NCBI GenBank assembly: GCA_050258035.1
Contig: JBLMYA010000047.1
Coordinates: 4,523-68,522, forward strand
Length of the DNA stretch: 64,000 nt
Source of the DNA: DATBLE01 sp050258035
Lineage (GTDB): Bacteria; Actinomycetota; Thermoleophilia; Gaiellales; Gaiellaceae
Reading direction: 5' to 3'
This document shows positions 25,408 to 34,365 of this stretch, one piece after another. Numbering within the stretch: position 1 is the first letter of the stretch; each line of letters opens with the position of its first letter. The notes beneath the pieces were generated by a model that saw only the letters and a program-made list of their open reading frames with translations, was not told the origin of the DNA and searched no databases. A program made the position numbers and the translations under genes.

Positions 25408-26493
25408 ATGTCGATCGGGGAACTTGAGGCCGTCCGGCCTCGAGCAGGGGCGGACGCCTCGGCGATTCCGGCTTCCAGCCCGTGGCGCCTGGCCGGGCGG
25501 CGGTTTCTCCGTGATCGGGTCGCAGTCGCGAGCGCCGTCTTCCTGATCCTGCTCCTCCTCGCTGTCTTCCCGGGGGCCAAGCTGGCATCGGTCGGCCTCG
25601 GCCACGGGCCGGACGACCCCTATCCGTACGCGGTCGGCGCCTACACGCTCAAGCCGCTGGGGCCGTGGAGCTGGGTGCCGGACACGCATCAGCTCGCACC
25701 GCAGACCAGCGATGTGGAGCTCGCTGGGCCGGCAAAGGGAACGCCGAAGACACTCTTCGTCCTCGGCGCGGACGGCCCGCTCGGCCATGACCTGTTTCTC
25801 CGCGTTCTCTACGGGGGCCGGGTCTCGCTGGAGGTGGGCGTTGGTGCGACCGTCATCGCCCTCCTGGTCGGCGTCACGCTCGGCGTCCTCGCCGGTTGGC
25901 TCGGCGGGCTCGTCGACGGGGCGGTCTCGCGCCTGACCGACCTGGTGATGGCGCTGCCGATCCTCCTGCTCCTGTTGATGGTGGGCACGGGGCTCGGCGA
26001 TGGTCTGCAGCACTTCACCTTCTGGGGCGCCTTCAACAACGGGGTCGTCCAGCTGATGCTGCTGATCGGCGCTTTCACCTGGTACTACCCGGCGCGGATC
26101 GCCCGTTCGCAGATGCTCTCCCTGCGGGAGCGCGAGTTCGTCGCGGCGTCGCGGATGATCGGCGCCCGCGGAACGACCATCGTCCGTAGGCACCTCCTGC
26201 CGCACCTGGTGCCGTCGCTGGTCGTGTACGGCACGATCATGGTCGCGACTGCCCTGATGCTCGAGGTCGGCGTCACCTTCCTCGGCGCCGGGATCCAGCT
26301 GCCGACCGCCAGCTGGGGCACGGTCCTCGGCCAGCAGTGGGGATCGGCGCTGAACCCGACGATCACCACACCCGAGAACTTCCAGCCCTGGCCGACGATC
26401 GTCCCGAGCGTGGCGATCCTCCTGACGGTGATCGCGCTCAACCAGCTCGGTGAAGGGCTGCGCGAGGCGCTCGACCCGGCGGGGGTGCGCTGA
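25408..26493 (+). CDS. ABC transporter permease, DppC/OppC type
   Basis: A 361-residue inner-membrane permease of the binding-protein-dependent family. An N-terminal helix (FLRDRVAVASAVFLILLLLA) and an extracytoplasmic segment precede a core of about five helices. The cytoplasmic EAA loop that docks the ATPase is visible in REREFVAASRMIGARGTTIV. The C-terminal ALNQLGEGLREALDP is the usual end of DppC/OppC proteins. Its stop overlaps the next start by one base (TGATG). ATPase subunits and a binding protein are not adjacent, so the transported compound (peptide, nickel or sugar) is unknown. Confidence 0.88.
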   Translation: MSIGELEAVRPRAGADASAIPASSPWRLAGRRFLRDRVAVASAVFLILLLLAVFPGAKLASVGLGHGPDDPYPYAVGAYTLKPLGPWSWVPDTHQLAPQTSDVELAGPAKGTPKTLFVLGADGPLGHDLFLRVLYGGRVSLEVGVGATVIALLVGVTLGVLAGWLGGLVDGAVSRLTDLVMALPILLLLLMVGTGLGDGLQHFTFWGAFNNGVVQLMLLIGAFTWYYPARIARSQMLSLREREFVAASRMIGARGTTIVRRHLLPHLVPSLVVYGTIMVATALMLEVGVTFLGAGIQLPTASWGTVLGQQWGSALNPTITTPENFQPWPTIVPSVAILLTVIALNQLGEGLREALDPAGVR

Positions 26494-27581
26494 TGCCCCC
26501 GTGGGTCGGCTTCGTCGTCCGCAGACTGATCTCCTCGGTCATCCTGCTCCTGTCGCTGACGTTGATCACGTTTCTGGCGTTCTCGAGGATCCCGTCCCAG
26601 CCCGCGTCCTTCCTGATCGACATCCGCTACGCGTCGCCGGAGCAGATCGAGCACGCCAATCACGTCCTGGGGACCGACGAGCCGATCTACGTGCAGTACG
26701 GCCGCTTCCTCTGGCGAGCGCTGCACGGTGACCTCGGCAGGAGCTTCAGGCAGTCGCGCGGAGGCTTCGCGGTCACGAACTCGACCGGGGTGCCGGTGCT
26801 GACGCCGGTGCTCCGGGCCGGCGCGGTGACCGGGGCGATCGCCTTCGGTGGGGCGATCCTGCTGTTCCTGATCTCGGTCCCGCTCGGGATGCTGGCGGCG
26901 TCGCGGCCGCGGTCGACGATCGACCGGGCGAGTGCGGGGATCAGCATGGTCGGGATCTCGACCCACCCGTTGGTCGTCGCGTTGCTCCTCCAGCTCTTCC
27001 TGGCATCGAGGTGGCACCTGCTCCCTCAGACGGGCTACTGCGACTTCTTCCCGAAGACGCAGTCGGCGACCTCGTACGACCCCGCAGCGGCCTGCAGCGG
27101 CCCGGCCCACTGGGCCGAGCATCTCGTCATCCCCTGGATCGTCTTCGGGCTCTTCTTCGTCGCCCTCTACTCGCGGATGATTCGCGCGCGGATGCTCGAG
27201 GTGCTGAACGAGCCGTACATCCAGACCGCCCGAGCCAAGGGCGCCTCACAGCGCCGGGTGCTCTTCCGGCATGCCCTGCCGAACGGCGCGCTGCCGATCA
27301 TCACGATGCTGGCGATGGACATCGGCACGGCAGTCGGGATCTGCGTCTACGTCGAAGCCGTGTTCCGAATGCCCGGGCTCGGCTATGCGACGCTCCAGTC
27401 GATGGGTGGTGCGGGGCTCGACCTGCCGATGCTCGTCGGTATCACGCTCTTCACGGGTTCCGTGATCATCGTCCTGAACCTGCTCGTCGACATCATCGCC
27501 GTCATCCTCGACCCGACCATCCGCGCGAGCCCGCGACGGCGCGCCCTCGGCTTCCAGACGAGCCCGCGAGCGGCGGCGTAA
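26493..27581 (+). CDS. ABC transporter permease, DppB/OppB type
   Basis: A 362-residue permease, second subunit of the heterodimer with the upstream gene. It starts VGFVVRRLISSVILLLSLTLITFLAF, the typical DppB N-terminal helix. A periplasmic part follows with the family pattern LGTDEPIYVQYGRFLWRALHGDLGRSF, then five helices. The EAA loop is NEPYIQTARAKGASQRRVLF. The end, LVDIIAVILDPTIR, is diagnostic for OppB/DppB. The C-then-B order is the reverse of most operons. No dppD/dppF-like ATPase follows before the next gene on the opposite strand. Confidence 0.88.
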   Translation: MPPWVGFVVRRLISSVILLLSLTLITFLAFSRIPSQPASFLIDIRYASPEQIEHANHVLGTDEPIYVQYGRFLWRALHGDLGRSFRQSRGGFAVTNSTGVPVLTPVLRAGAVTGAIAFGGAILLFLISVPLGMLAASRPRSTIDRASAGISMVGISTHPLVVALLLQLFLASRWHLLPQTGYCDFFPKTQSATSYDPAAACSGPAHWAEHLVIPWIVFGLFFVALYSRMIRARMLEVLNEPYIQTARAKGASQRRVLFRHALPNGALPIITMLAMDIGTAVGICVYVEAVFRMPGLGYATLQSMGGAGLDLPMLVGITLFTGSVIIVLNLLVDIIAVILDPTIRASPRRRALGFQTSPRAAA

Positions 27582-28038
27582 CCCGAGACGCCCGGTCCGG
27601 TCTTGCGGCGCTCCGGAAAGCGGACGAGACCGAGACACCTGACGCTCCAGCGAGCCGACATCACGCCTGCTGCGCCTGGATCGACGGCGTCGCCTGCGCA
27701 TGCTCGGGCCCGCTGCAGGCCGATCACCGGGTCAACCTGTTCCCACGGCGAGATCCACGGGGCGGCGGCGCTCGCCGAGGCGAGGGGCGGGACCGTCTGC
27801 TACCAGTCCGACGCCCTGTGGTCAACCCACCAGGTGGTGGAGCTGCGAGAGCTGCTGACCGACGCCGACCTCGCGCACACCGTGGCCTCGTCGGTCGCCC
27901 CCGACGGGGCGGTGACCCCGTGGCTCGCGGTCCTCGAGGTGGACGTTGTAAAGACCGCGGGACGCTCACGCTCGCGCCGCTCCGTCGGATCCGGGACGTG
28001 GCACGACGGTTGGACGGGAAGCTTCCTGGCCCGATCGG
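27582..28038 (+). other. intergenic region with a possible gene fragment
   Basis: Between the permease operon and the AI-2E-type gene. Around 27745-27960 one plus-strand frame reads with protein-like composition (GTVCYQSDALWSTHQVVEL, LLTDADLAHTVASSVAPDG, TPWLAVLEVDVVK) without a convincing start, domain or family. It may be a leftover of a decayed gene. Nothing else is recognised. Confidence 0.25.
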
Positions 28039-29277
28039 TCAGGTGGGCTGCTCGTCGGGCCGGTCGGACAGGCCGGCGGCTGCCCGCGCGCGCGCGAGGT
28101 CGCGCGTGATGTGCACGGCGGCGGAGGTGAGCGGAGCCGCCAGCACGAGTCCGACCATCCCGAACACGCAGCCGGCGCCGATGGTGATGATCAGGACCGC
28201 GAGTGGGTGTAGGTCGAGGGCCGACCCCATCGCGAACGGCTGGAAGATGTTCTGGAGCAGGCCGTTCGCGAGGATGACGATCACGAGCATGATCAGCGCG
28301 GTCGTCGTCCCCTCGGCGCCGAGGGCGATGAGCACGGCGAAGGCGCCGGACACGAACGCGCCGATGTACGGGACGTAGGCGGTCACGAACGTGACCACGG
28401 CAATCGTCCCCGCCAGCGGCACGCCGAGCGCGAGCGCCCCGACACCGACCACCGCCGCGTTGAAGGCCGCCACGATCGTCACGCCCAGGAAATAGCCGCG
28501 GAGCGACCGGATCACGCCCCCTGTGATCGTCCGGGCCACATCCGTCGGCACCCCGAGGTGACCGTCGACCCAGCGGCGAAGCGTCGGCCCGTCCTTCAGC
28601 AGGAAGAACACCCCGAGCATGGCGAACGACAGCGACAGGGCAAGCGCGGCCAGGCTCCTGATGCCCGAGATGGCGCCCTCGACGAGCGTCGCGATCGCGG
28701 TCGGCGTGGTCGACGAGACGTGCTGTTCGAAGCGCGAGACGCCGGTCTCGTCGACGCCAAGGCTCTTCAGCCAGCCACCGCTCTTGTCGACCGCCGCGCT
28801 CAGCTGGCCCGAGATCTCGTCGTGTTGGGCGGTGATCCCGCTGATCACCAGCACGACGATCACGGCCGCGGCCGCGATGATGAGGAGCAGGACGAGCACC
28901 GCTCCGGCCGGTCGCGGGACGCTGTGTCGCTGCAGCCCGCTGACGACGGGCATCGCGACGGTTGCGACGATGATCGCGGCGAGGATCGGATCGACGATCG
29001 TGGAGGTGGCGCCGAGCAACCAGGTGAGCCCGGCGAGGATGAGGAGAACGCCGGCGAGCAGCCAGGCGCTCCGGCCGAGGTCGCGGAGCCAGCGCGGGGC
29101 TGCGAACACCGTCGAGAGGTCCTCGAGCTGGCCCCTCGCGATCGTTTGCGTCTCGCTCTCCGCCAGGGATGCGGTCGCGGGAGAGTGAATCCGCTGCCAG
29201 AACCTCAGGTTCACGCTCGCCGCCCCGCTGCGGTTGTCTCCACGGAGGTTGAAGGTAGAGGGCGAGTCGGTCACCAC
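28039..29277 (-). CDS. AI-2E family (PerM/TqsA) transporter-like membrane protein
   Basis: A roughly 412-residue protein with about eight helices in the AI-2E-family order. Two N-terminal pairs come first (AWLLAGVLLILAGLTWLLGA, LVLLLIIAAAAVIVVLVISG), then a soluble stretch (about 150-200), then SLSFAMLGVFFLLKDGPTLR, the family signature of a helix followed by an FLKDG-like turn. The core FVTAYVPYIGAFVSGAFAVL and HPLAVLIITIGAGCVFGMVGLVLAAP follow. Members export small molecules or ions such as autoinducer-2 or sodium; the substrate is unknown. Start is uncertain: GTG at 29277, 29274 or 29214. A hairpin separates it from the gene upstream. Confidence 0.8.
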   Translation of the reverse strand: MVTDSPSTFNLRGDNRSGAASVNLRFWQRIHSPATASLAESETQTIARGQLEDLSTVFAAPRWLRDLGRSAWLLAGVLLILAGLTWLLGATSTIVDPILAAIIVATVAMPVVSGLQRHSVPRPAGAVLVLLLIIAAAAVIVVLVISGITAQHDEISGQLSAAVDKSGGWLKSLGVDETGVSRFEQHVSSTTPTAIATLVEGAISGIRSLAALALSLSFAMLGVFFLLKDGPTLRRWVDGHLGVPTDVARTITGGVIRSLRGYFLGVTIVAAFNAAVVGVGALALGVPLAGTIAVVTFVTAYVPYIGAFVSGAFAVLIALGAEGTTTALIMLVIVILANGLLQNIFQPFAMGSALDLHPLAVLIITIGAGCVFGMVGLVLAAPLTSAAVHITRDLARARAAAGLSDRPDEQPT

Positions 29278-29285
29278 GACCAGCC

Positions 29286-29307
29286 GTCCCGGCCGAACGG
29301 CCGGGAC
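29286..29307 (-). terminator. 10-bp hairpin between two leftward genes
   Basis: GTCCCGGCCG and CGGCCGGGAC pair perfectly around AA, starting at the stop codon of the GlsB/SHOCT gene. It may end or attenuate that transcript before the AI-2E-type gene. Confidence 0.45.
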
Positions 29308-29837
29308 TAGTAGCGTCGCAGCCGGTCCCGCGCCCGCTCGTACTCCTCCTCCGTGATCGTCCCGTGGTCGCGCAGGTCGCGGAGCTTCTCGAGTTGGTCG
29401 ACCACGTCCTCGTGGGTGCGTTCGGGCGCGGGCTCGCGGAGGACACGGTCGTCCGTGTGCACCCGGTCGGGGTCGATCCCGAGCAACCGCAGGCGCTCTC
29501 GCATCTTCGCGACCCCGAAGCCGCGACGCGGGAAGTGCCGTGCCTCCGGTCCGGTGATCGGCCGCTTCTGGACGAAGACCCGGTAGGCGACCACGAGCGC
29601 CGTCGCGAAGCCGATCGCGAGCAGCAGGGTGACGAACGAACGACCCGGGCTGTCGAACGTGTGACCGGCGCCGAACATCGCAGCGGCGATGGCGGTTCCG
29701 ATCGCCGACCCGCACAGGCCGATCACCACCGTGAGCCAGAAGGGCATCGGATCGGGGCCCGGGACCGCGAAGCGGGCGGCGCTGCCGATCACGAAGCCGG
29801 TCATCATCGCCGTCAGGACGGTGAAGAGGACGTCCAT
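29307..29837 (-). CDS. GlsB/YeaQ-like membrane protein with C-terminal SHOCT domain
   Basis: A 176-residue protein with three hydrophobic segments: residues 1-24 with a GFVIGSAARF turn, WLTVVIGLCGSAIGTAIAAAM, and FVTLLLAIGFATALVVAY. These are the glycine-rich helices of the GlsB/YeaQ/YmgE transglycosylase-associated family. A basic linker leads to VVDQLEKLRDLRDHGTITEEEYERAR, a SHOCT (short C-terminal) module usually involved in oligomerisation. GlsB-type proteins are linked to envelope stress. The SHOCT addition is a common actinobacterial variation. It lies upstream of the AI-2E-type transporter on the same strand. Confidence 0.8.
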   Translation of the reverse strand: MDVLFTVLTAMMTGFVIGSAARFAVPGPDPMPFWLTVVIGLCGSAIGTAIAAAMFGAGHTFDSPGRSFVTLLLAIGFATALVVAYRVFVQKRPITGPEARHFPRRGFGVAKMRERLRLLGIDPDRVHTDDRVLREPAPERTHEDVVDQLEKLRDLRDHGTITEEEYERARDRLRRY

Positions 29838-29865
29838 CGCCTACACTCTCGCTGGTCCGCGACGA

Positions 29866-32106
29866 TCAGCGCGCCAGCACGGCCGTGACGTCGAGCGAGC
29901 CGCGCAGTCCCGTGAGGTCGATCGTGCCGGTGCGCCGGTCGACCTGTCGGCGGTGCTCGTTCACGCGCACCGCGCGGAGCTTCACCCCGTGCGGGAGCCG
30001 AAGGCGCAGCCGCAAGGCGTGCGGCGGGCGCCGTGACGGGACCTGGACGGTTCCGGCGATCCGGTTGCCGTCGCGGTGGAGCGAGAACGTCAGCGGCCCG
30101 AAGCTCGTCGGCGCAGCGTTGACGGCGATCGTCTTCCCGTCGCCCAGCCACGGGCGCGGCGTCGAGAACGCGAGGTCGAGCCCGACCGGGGTCCCGTCCT
30201 TGTCCCGTGTCTCGTGGACGAGCATCAATCGGAGCGTCTCGAGGAACGCCGAGTTGCTGGCTGTGTTCGGCGGCATGTACATCGACCGGTACGAGGCGCC
30301 GCGCAGGGGCGAGACGGTGGCCGCCTCGCCGGAGACGAACGTGTACGGCGTCATCGAGGCGCCGAGCATGCCGTAGAGGCTGAGCACGAGCTGGTCGGGC
30401 CGGTCGTTGTCCGCCAGGAACCGGGCGACGTTCAGCCCGTACACCTGGTCGGTACCGGAGACGGGATACCGCGGCTTGGCGTAGAGCGAGAAGGCACCGG
30501 CGCGGACGAGGCCGAGCAGCCTCGAGCCGTGGCCCAGCATGTAGTCGAGGATGCCGCGCGCGTCCCGGCTGCCGGGCGTGAAGAACCCCGACGAGAGGGC
30601 GTAGGGGACGACGAGGTTCCAGTAGCTCCCGGGGCGCGAGGCGGTGACCGCGTCGAACGGCTCGTGGCGGGCGAGGAGGGCGGTCGGCACGAACAGCGAG
30701 CCGTCCGCGAGCCTGTGGGCCGAGCGTCGCACCGCACGGTGCAGGCCGCGGCCGAGCGCCACGGCGAGCGCGTGTGCCTTCCGCGCGTGGGCCGTCTGTC
30801 CGTTCGCACGCCAGACGCCCGCGACCGCGTTCAGCCCCTGCCAGACCGCTGCCTGCGCGTGCAGGCCGTACACGCGGGCGGCGACGTCAGAGGAGTAGCG
30901 CTCGCGGCGGAGCAGACCCCCGTGCCCGCTGCGGATCTGCCGTCCGAGCCCGTCGACGATCCGGGTCAGCATCGGCGTCGCCTCCTGCAAATACCGGCGG
31001 TCGCCGGAGAGACGGACGTAGAGCGCCGCGGCGGTCAGCTTCTCGCCCGCCCGCCAGTTCGAGGTGCCGCCGCCGAGACGTGCGAGGGAGCTGGTCAGGA
31101 TCTGCCTGGTGACGCCGGGGAGGCCGTACTCCGCCAGCACCTCGGCCGTGTCGAGCGCCTCCGCGAACGAGAACTCCTCGTACTGGTTGCCGACGCTGTA
31201 CCGCCACGTCAGCGCCAGGTCCTGGATCAGGAGGCTGCGCTCTGCGTCGGTGACGAGACGCTCGGGGACGTCGTACGTGAGCGGCTCGCCCAACCGGTCA
31301 AGCCAGAAGTCGACCAGACGCTGCCGGGCGGCGTCGTACGTCGCCTCGTCGATCGGCACGGGCGAGCCGCCGAGCGGGACGAGCCAGCCGGCGTAGACGG
31401 TCGTCGACTCGTACGGGCCGACCCGCACCCGCACGGTGCCCTGCACCACGCGGGCGCCGCGCCTCGAGCCCTCGGGGACGAGCTGGACGACGGCGCCGTG
31501 CCCCGACCGGGCATCCGCCGTCAGGCGGACGAAGCTGACGAGCTCCCCGGTGCCGAGCCCCCGCACCGCGAACGACTCCTGCCGGTAGAGCGTGCCGGCG
31601 GCGTCGACGTACTGCGTCTCGAGGATCGGCAGGAACCCTCCGGCGAGGCGCGGCGGGGCCAGGCGGGACAGGCACGAGCCGTATCGCTCGTGACCGTCGG
31701 TGCCGACGAACACCTTCACGCTCGGCCCCTTCGCCGTCTGCGAGAGGATCTCGCTTCCGTCGCCGACGTGGAGCGCGACCGTGTGCGCGCCGTGCACGCC
31801 CAGCGGCTGCGCGAACGGCAGGTAGTAGACGCCGGACGTGGTCAGCGGCTTCGTCTTCGTGCGGGCGAAGAGCAACGGCTTGAGCAGCCGCCGCACCGCC
31901 CCGTACGTCGGCCCGTTCGGCCGTGCGATGAGCGCGTTTCCCCACACGTCCTGCTTGGCACCGAGGGCGCGCCGCACGCTGCCGGCGTACGCGGGGCTGA
32001 CCGGCCTGTGCGTGCACGACGGACGAGCCGCGGGGGCCGTCGTCGGCGCGGCGGACGCGGAGGCCAGGGCGAGCACGGCGCTCGTCAGCGCGAGTGAGAC
32101 ACGCAT
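29866..32106 (-). CDS. secreted six-hairpin-glycosidase-like protein
   Basis: A 746-residue secreted protein with signal peptide MRVSLALTSAVLALASASA. The N-terminal 270 residues are beta-rich. The middle (about 290-600) consists of helix pairs with motifs seen in (alpha/alpha)6 barrel enzymes: WRYSVGNQYEEFSFAEALDT, LLRRERYSSDVAARVYGLHAQ, SYWNLVVPYALSSGFF. A beta-sandwich C-terminus follows. This suggests a glucosidase or debranching-type enzyme, or a non-catalytic relative; the catalytic acids cannot be assigned by eye. TAGATT lies eight bases before the ATG. It is divergent from the UDP-sugar gene starting the polysaccharide locus. Confidence 0.6.
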   Translation of the reverse strand: MRVSLALTSAVLALASASAAPTTAPAARPSCTHRPVSPAYAGSVRRALGAKQDVWGNALIARPNGPTYGAVRRLLKPLLFARTKTKPLTTSGVYYLPFAQPLGVHGAHTVALHVGDGSEILSQTAKGPSVKVFVGTDGHERYGSCLSRLAPPRLAGGFLPILETQYVDAAGTLYRQESFAVRGLGTGELVSFVRLTADARSGHGAVVQLVPEGSRRGARVVQGTVRVRVGPYESTTVYAGWLVPLGGSPVPIDEATYDAARQRLVDFWLDRLGEPLTYDVPERLVTDAERSLLIQDLALTWRYSVGNQYEEFSFAEALDTAEVLAEYGLPGVTRQILTSSLARLGGGTSNWRAGEKLTAAALYVRLSGDRRYLQEATPMLTRIVDGLGRQIRSGHGGLLRRERYSSDVAARVYGLHAQAAVWQGLNAVAGVWRANGQTAHARKAHALAVALGRGLHRAVRRSAHRLADGSLFVPTALLARHEPFDAVTASRPGSYWNLVVPYALSSGFFTPGSRDARGILDYMLGHGSRLLGLVRAGAFSLYAKPRYPVSGTDQVYGLNVARFLADNDRPDQLVLSLYGMLGASMTPYTFVSGEAATVSPLRGASYRSMYMPPNTASNSAFLETLRLMLVHETRDKDGTPVGLDLAFSTPRPWLGDGKTIAVNAAPTSFGPLTFSLHRDGNRIAGTVQVPSRRPPHALRLRLRLPHGVKLRAVRVNEHRRQVDRRTGTIDLTGLRGSLDVTAVLAR

Positions 32107-32249
32107 GGAAGCCGAATCTATCCGCGCGCGACCCCCGATTTCCAGCGGTTTCGGCCTCCCCCGGCCGGCTCGAGCCCCGAAAGGGGCGCGGCTGGCCGCC
32201 TGGAGCTGCGAACTGGTTAGGGTTCGGTGAAGCCGGGGAGGCCTCCCTC

Positions 32250-32255
32250 TACACT
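32250..32255 (+). promoter_or_regulatory. -10 hexamer of a leaderless transcript (UDP-sugar decarboxylase)
   Basis: TACACT ends six bases before the GTG at 32262, so the predicted transcription start is the G of the start codon. No ribosome site precedes this GTG. Confidence 0.6.
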
Positions 32256-32261
32256 ACGGCG

Positions 32262-33191
32262 GTGCCCACGGCGGTCGTCACCGGGGGTGCCGGCTTCCTC
32301 GGCTCCCACCTCTGCGAGTACCTGCTCGGCCGCGGCCTGCGGGTGATCTGCGTCGACAATCTCGTCACCGGCTCGCTCGTGAACATCGAGCAAATCCGCG
32401 ACGACGAGTTCGTCTTCATCAACCATGAACTGACCGAGCACCTGGAGATCGACGAGCCGGTCGACTTCGTCTACCACTTCGCCGCGCTCGCCAGCCCGGT
32501 CGACTACCTGCGGATGCCGCTCCACTCGTTGAAGGTCGGCTCGCAGGGGACGCACAACGCGCTCGGGCTGGCCAAGTTCAAGCGGTCGCGGTTTCTCCTT
32601 GCGTCGACGAGCGAGGTCTACGGCGATCCGCAGGTGCACCCGCAGCCGGAGACGTACTGGGGTCACGTCAACCCGATCGGCCCGCGTGGCGTGTACGACG
32701 AGGCGAAGCGCTACGCCGAGGCACTGACGATGGCGTACCACAACCAGCAGGGCGTCGACACCGCCATCGTCCGGATCTTCAACACCTACGGACCCCGGAT
32801 GCGGGCACACGACGGCCGGGCGATCCCGAACTTCGTCCGTCAGGCCCTGGCGAACGAGCCGCTGACCGTCTACGGGGACGGATCGCAGACGCGGAGCTTC
32901 TGCTACGTCGACGATCTCACCCGCGGCCTCGTCCTGCTCGCCGAGAGCGACGAGCACTTCCCCGTCAACATCGGCAACCCGGGCGAGTTCACGATCCTCG
33001 AGCTCGCGCAGGCGGTGCTGCAGGTGACCGGGTCGAGCAGCGAGATCGTGTTCGAGGCCCTTCCGGTGGACGATCCGCAGATCCGCCAGCCCGATATCAC
33101 CCGGGCACGCCAGCTGCTCGGGTGGGAACCGGAGATCCAGCTCGAGGACGGGCTCCGGCGCATGCTGGGAAGGGCGCCGGTCGGTGTCTGA
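32262..33191 (+). CDS. UDP-glucuronate decarboxylase-type (UXS) short-chain dehydrogenase
   Basis: A 309-residue extended SDR. The NAD loop is GGAGFLGS near the N-terminus. The active site has the UXS-type run STSEVYGDPQVHPQPETYWG, then NPIGPRGVYDEAKR, with Y145 and K149 as the catalytic pair. A late RSFCYVDDL segment is also typical. UXS converts UDP-glucuronate to UDP-xylose, so it would supply a pentose donor for the locus that follows. The start GTG is fixed by the Rossmann strand beginning at residue 3 and by the leaderless-type promoter. It overlaps the next gene by eight bases. Confidence 0.85.
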   Translation: MPTAVVTGGAGFLGSHLCEYLLGRGLRVICVDNLVTGSLVNIEQIRDDEFVFINHELTEHLEIDEPVDFVYHFAALASPVDYLRMPLHSLKVGSQGTHNALGLAKFKRSRFLLASTSEVYGDPQVHPQPETYWGHVNPIGPRGVYDEAKRYAEALTMAYHNQQGVDTAIVRIFNTYGPRMRAHDGRAIPNFVRQALANEPLTVYGDGSQTRSFCYVDDLTRGLVLLAESDEHFPVNIGNPGEFTILELAQAVLQVTGSSSEIVFEALPVDDPQIRQPDITRARQLLGWEPEIQLEDGLRRMLGRAPVGV

Positions 33192-34359
33192 CCGGTTGGG
33201 GGTCCTGGCGGCGACCCTGGCGGCCGCCGCCGCTCTCTGCCTGCTTGCTTCCGGGCTCGGCGCGCCCGCGGCCACCGCCGCTCCGCACATGTCGATCGGC
33301 GTCTACGACGAGGGCCAGACGTTCTTCGGCAACCTCGACCAGGTCTTCGCCGAGTACCAGACGCTCCACGTCGGCGTCCTGCGGGTGAACCTCTACTGGG
33401 GCGGCACGCTCGGCGTCGCCAAGCACCGGCCCTTCGCCGCCACCGATCCGCGCGACGCCGGGTACGACTGGACGATCTACGATCGCACCGCCCTGTACGC
33501 GGCCGCGCACGGGCTCAGGCTGCTCTTCTCGATCACCGGCACGCCCCGGTGGGCGAACGGCGGCGAGAGCTCGAACCGTCCCCCGACGAACTACGCGCTC
33601 CTGCGCGGCTTCGCCTACGCCGCCGCCGCCCGCTACAGCGGCACCTACGTCGGCGGCGACGGCCGCGTGCTGCCGGCGGTCCGGTTGTGGGCGGCATGGA
33701 ACGAGCCGAACAACCCGGCCTTCCTCCGGCCGCAGTTCGTCCGCGCGAAGGGCAAATGGGTGATCGCGAGCGCCCGGGCGTACGCGAAGATCTGCAACGC
33801 GATCTACACCGGCGTCCACGCGACGATGTACAAGGGCGAGCAGGTCGCCTGCGGGGTCACGGCGCCCCGAGGCAACAACAACCCGTCGAGCGCGAGGCCG
33901 TCGGTCTCGCCGGTGGCGTTCCTGCTGGCCGCGAAGCGCGCCGGGATGAAACGGTTCGACGCCTACGCCCACAACCCGTACTACGGTGTTCCGAGCGAGA
34001 CGCCGACGACACGGCCGCCCGGCACCCGCTCGGGCCAGGCGCCGACCGCGATCACGCTGGCGAACATCGACGTCCTGATCGCCGAGCTGCGCCGTCTCTA
34101 CGGCCCGCGGCCGCTGTGGATCACCGAGTACGGGTACCAGACGGACCCGCCGGACGCTCAGTTCGGCGTGTCCTGGACGAAACAGGCGCTGTACCTGACC
34201 CAGGCCTTCGCCGTCGCCCGCAGGAACCCGAGCATCACGCTGATGCTCTGGTTCCTCGTACGCGACGAGCCGAACGTCGCGGGCTGGCAGTCGGGGCTGG
34301 TCACGGCGACCGGACGGAAGAAGCCGTCCTTCAACGCGTTCAGGCGCCTGCCGCACTGA
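33184..34359 (+). CDS. secreted TIM-barrel glycoside hydrolase-like protein
   Basis: A 391-residue secreted protein. The signal peptide is DRLGVLAATLAAAAALCLLASG. The mature part shows clan GH-A features: WAAWNEPNNPAF with acid/base E174 and LWITEYGYQ with nucleophile E315, plus TGTPRWANGG on an earlier strand. It may trim or release the polysaccharide made by the neighbouring genes. It begins at a GTG inside the last codons of the UXS gene, so the pair are translationally coupled. It is related in plan to the glycosidase at 20.2 kb but has no extra C-terminal domain. Confidence 0.75.
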   Translation: MSDRLGVLAATLAAAAALCLLASGLGAPAATAAPHMSIGVYDEGQTFFGNLDQVFAEYQTLHVGVLRVNLYWGGTLGVAKHRPFAATDPRDAGYDWTIYDRTALYAAAHGLRLLFSITGTPRWANGGESSNRPPTNYALLRGFAYAAAARYSGTYVGGDGRVLPAVRLWAAWNEPNNPAFLRPQFVRAKGKWVIASARAYAKICNAIYTGVHATMYKGEQVACGVTAPRGNNNPSSARPSVSPVAFLLAAKRAGMKRFDAYAHNPYYGVPSETPTTRPPGTRSGQAPTAITLANIDVLIAELRRLYGPRPLWITEYGYQTDPPDAQFGVSWTKQALYLTQAFAVARRNPSITLMLWFLVRDEPNVAGWQSGLVTATGRKKPSFNAFRRLPH

Positions 34360-34365
34360 AACCGA

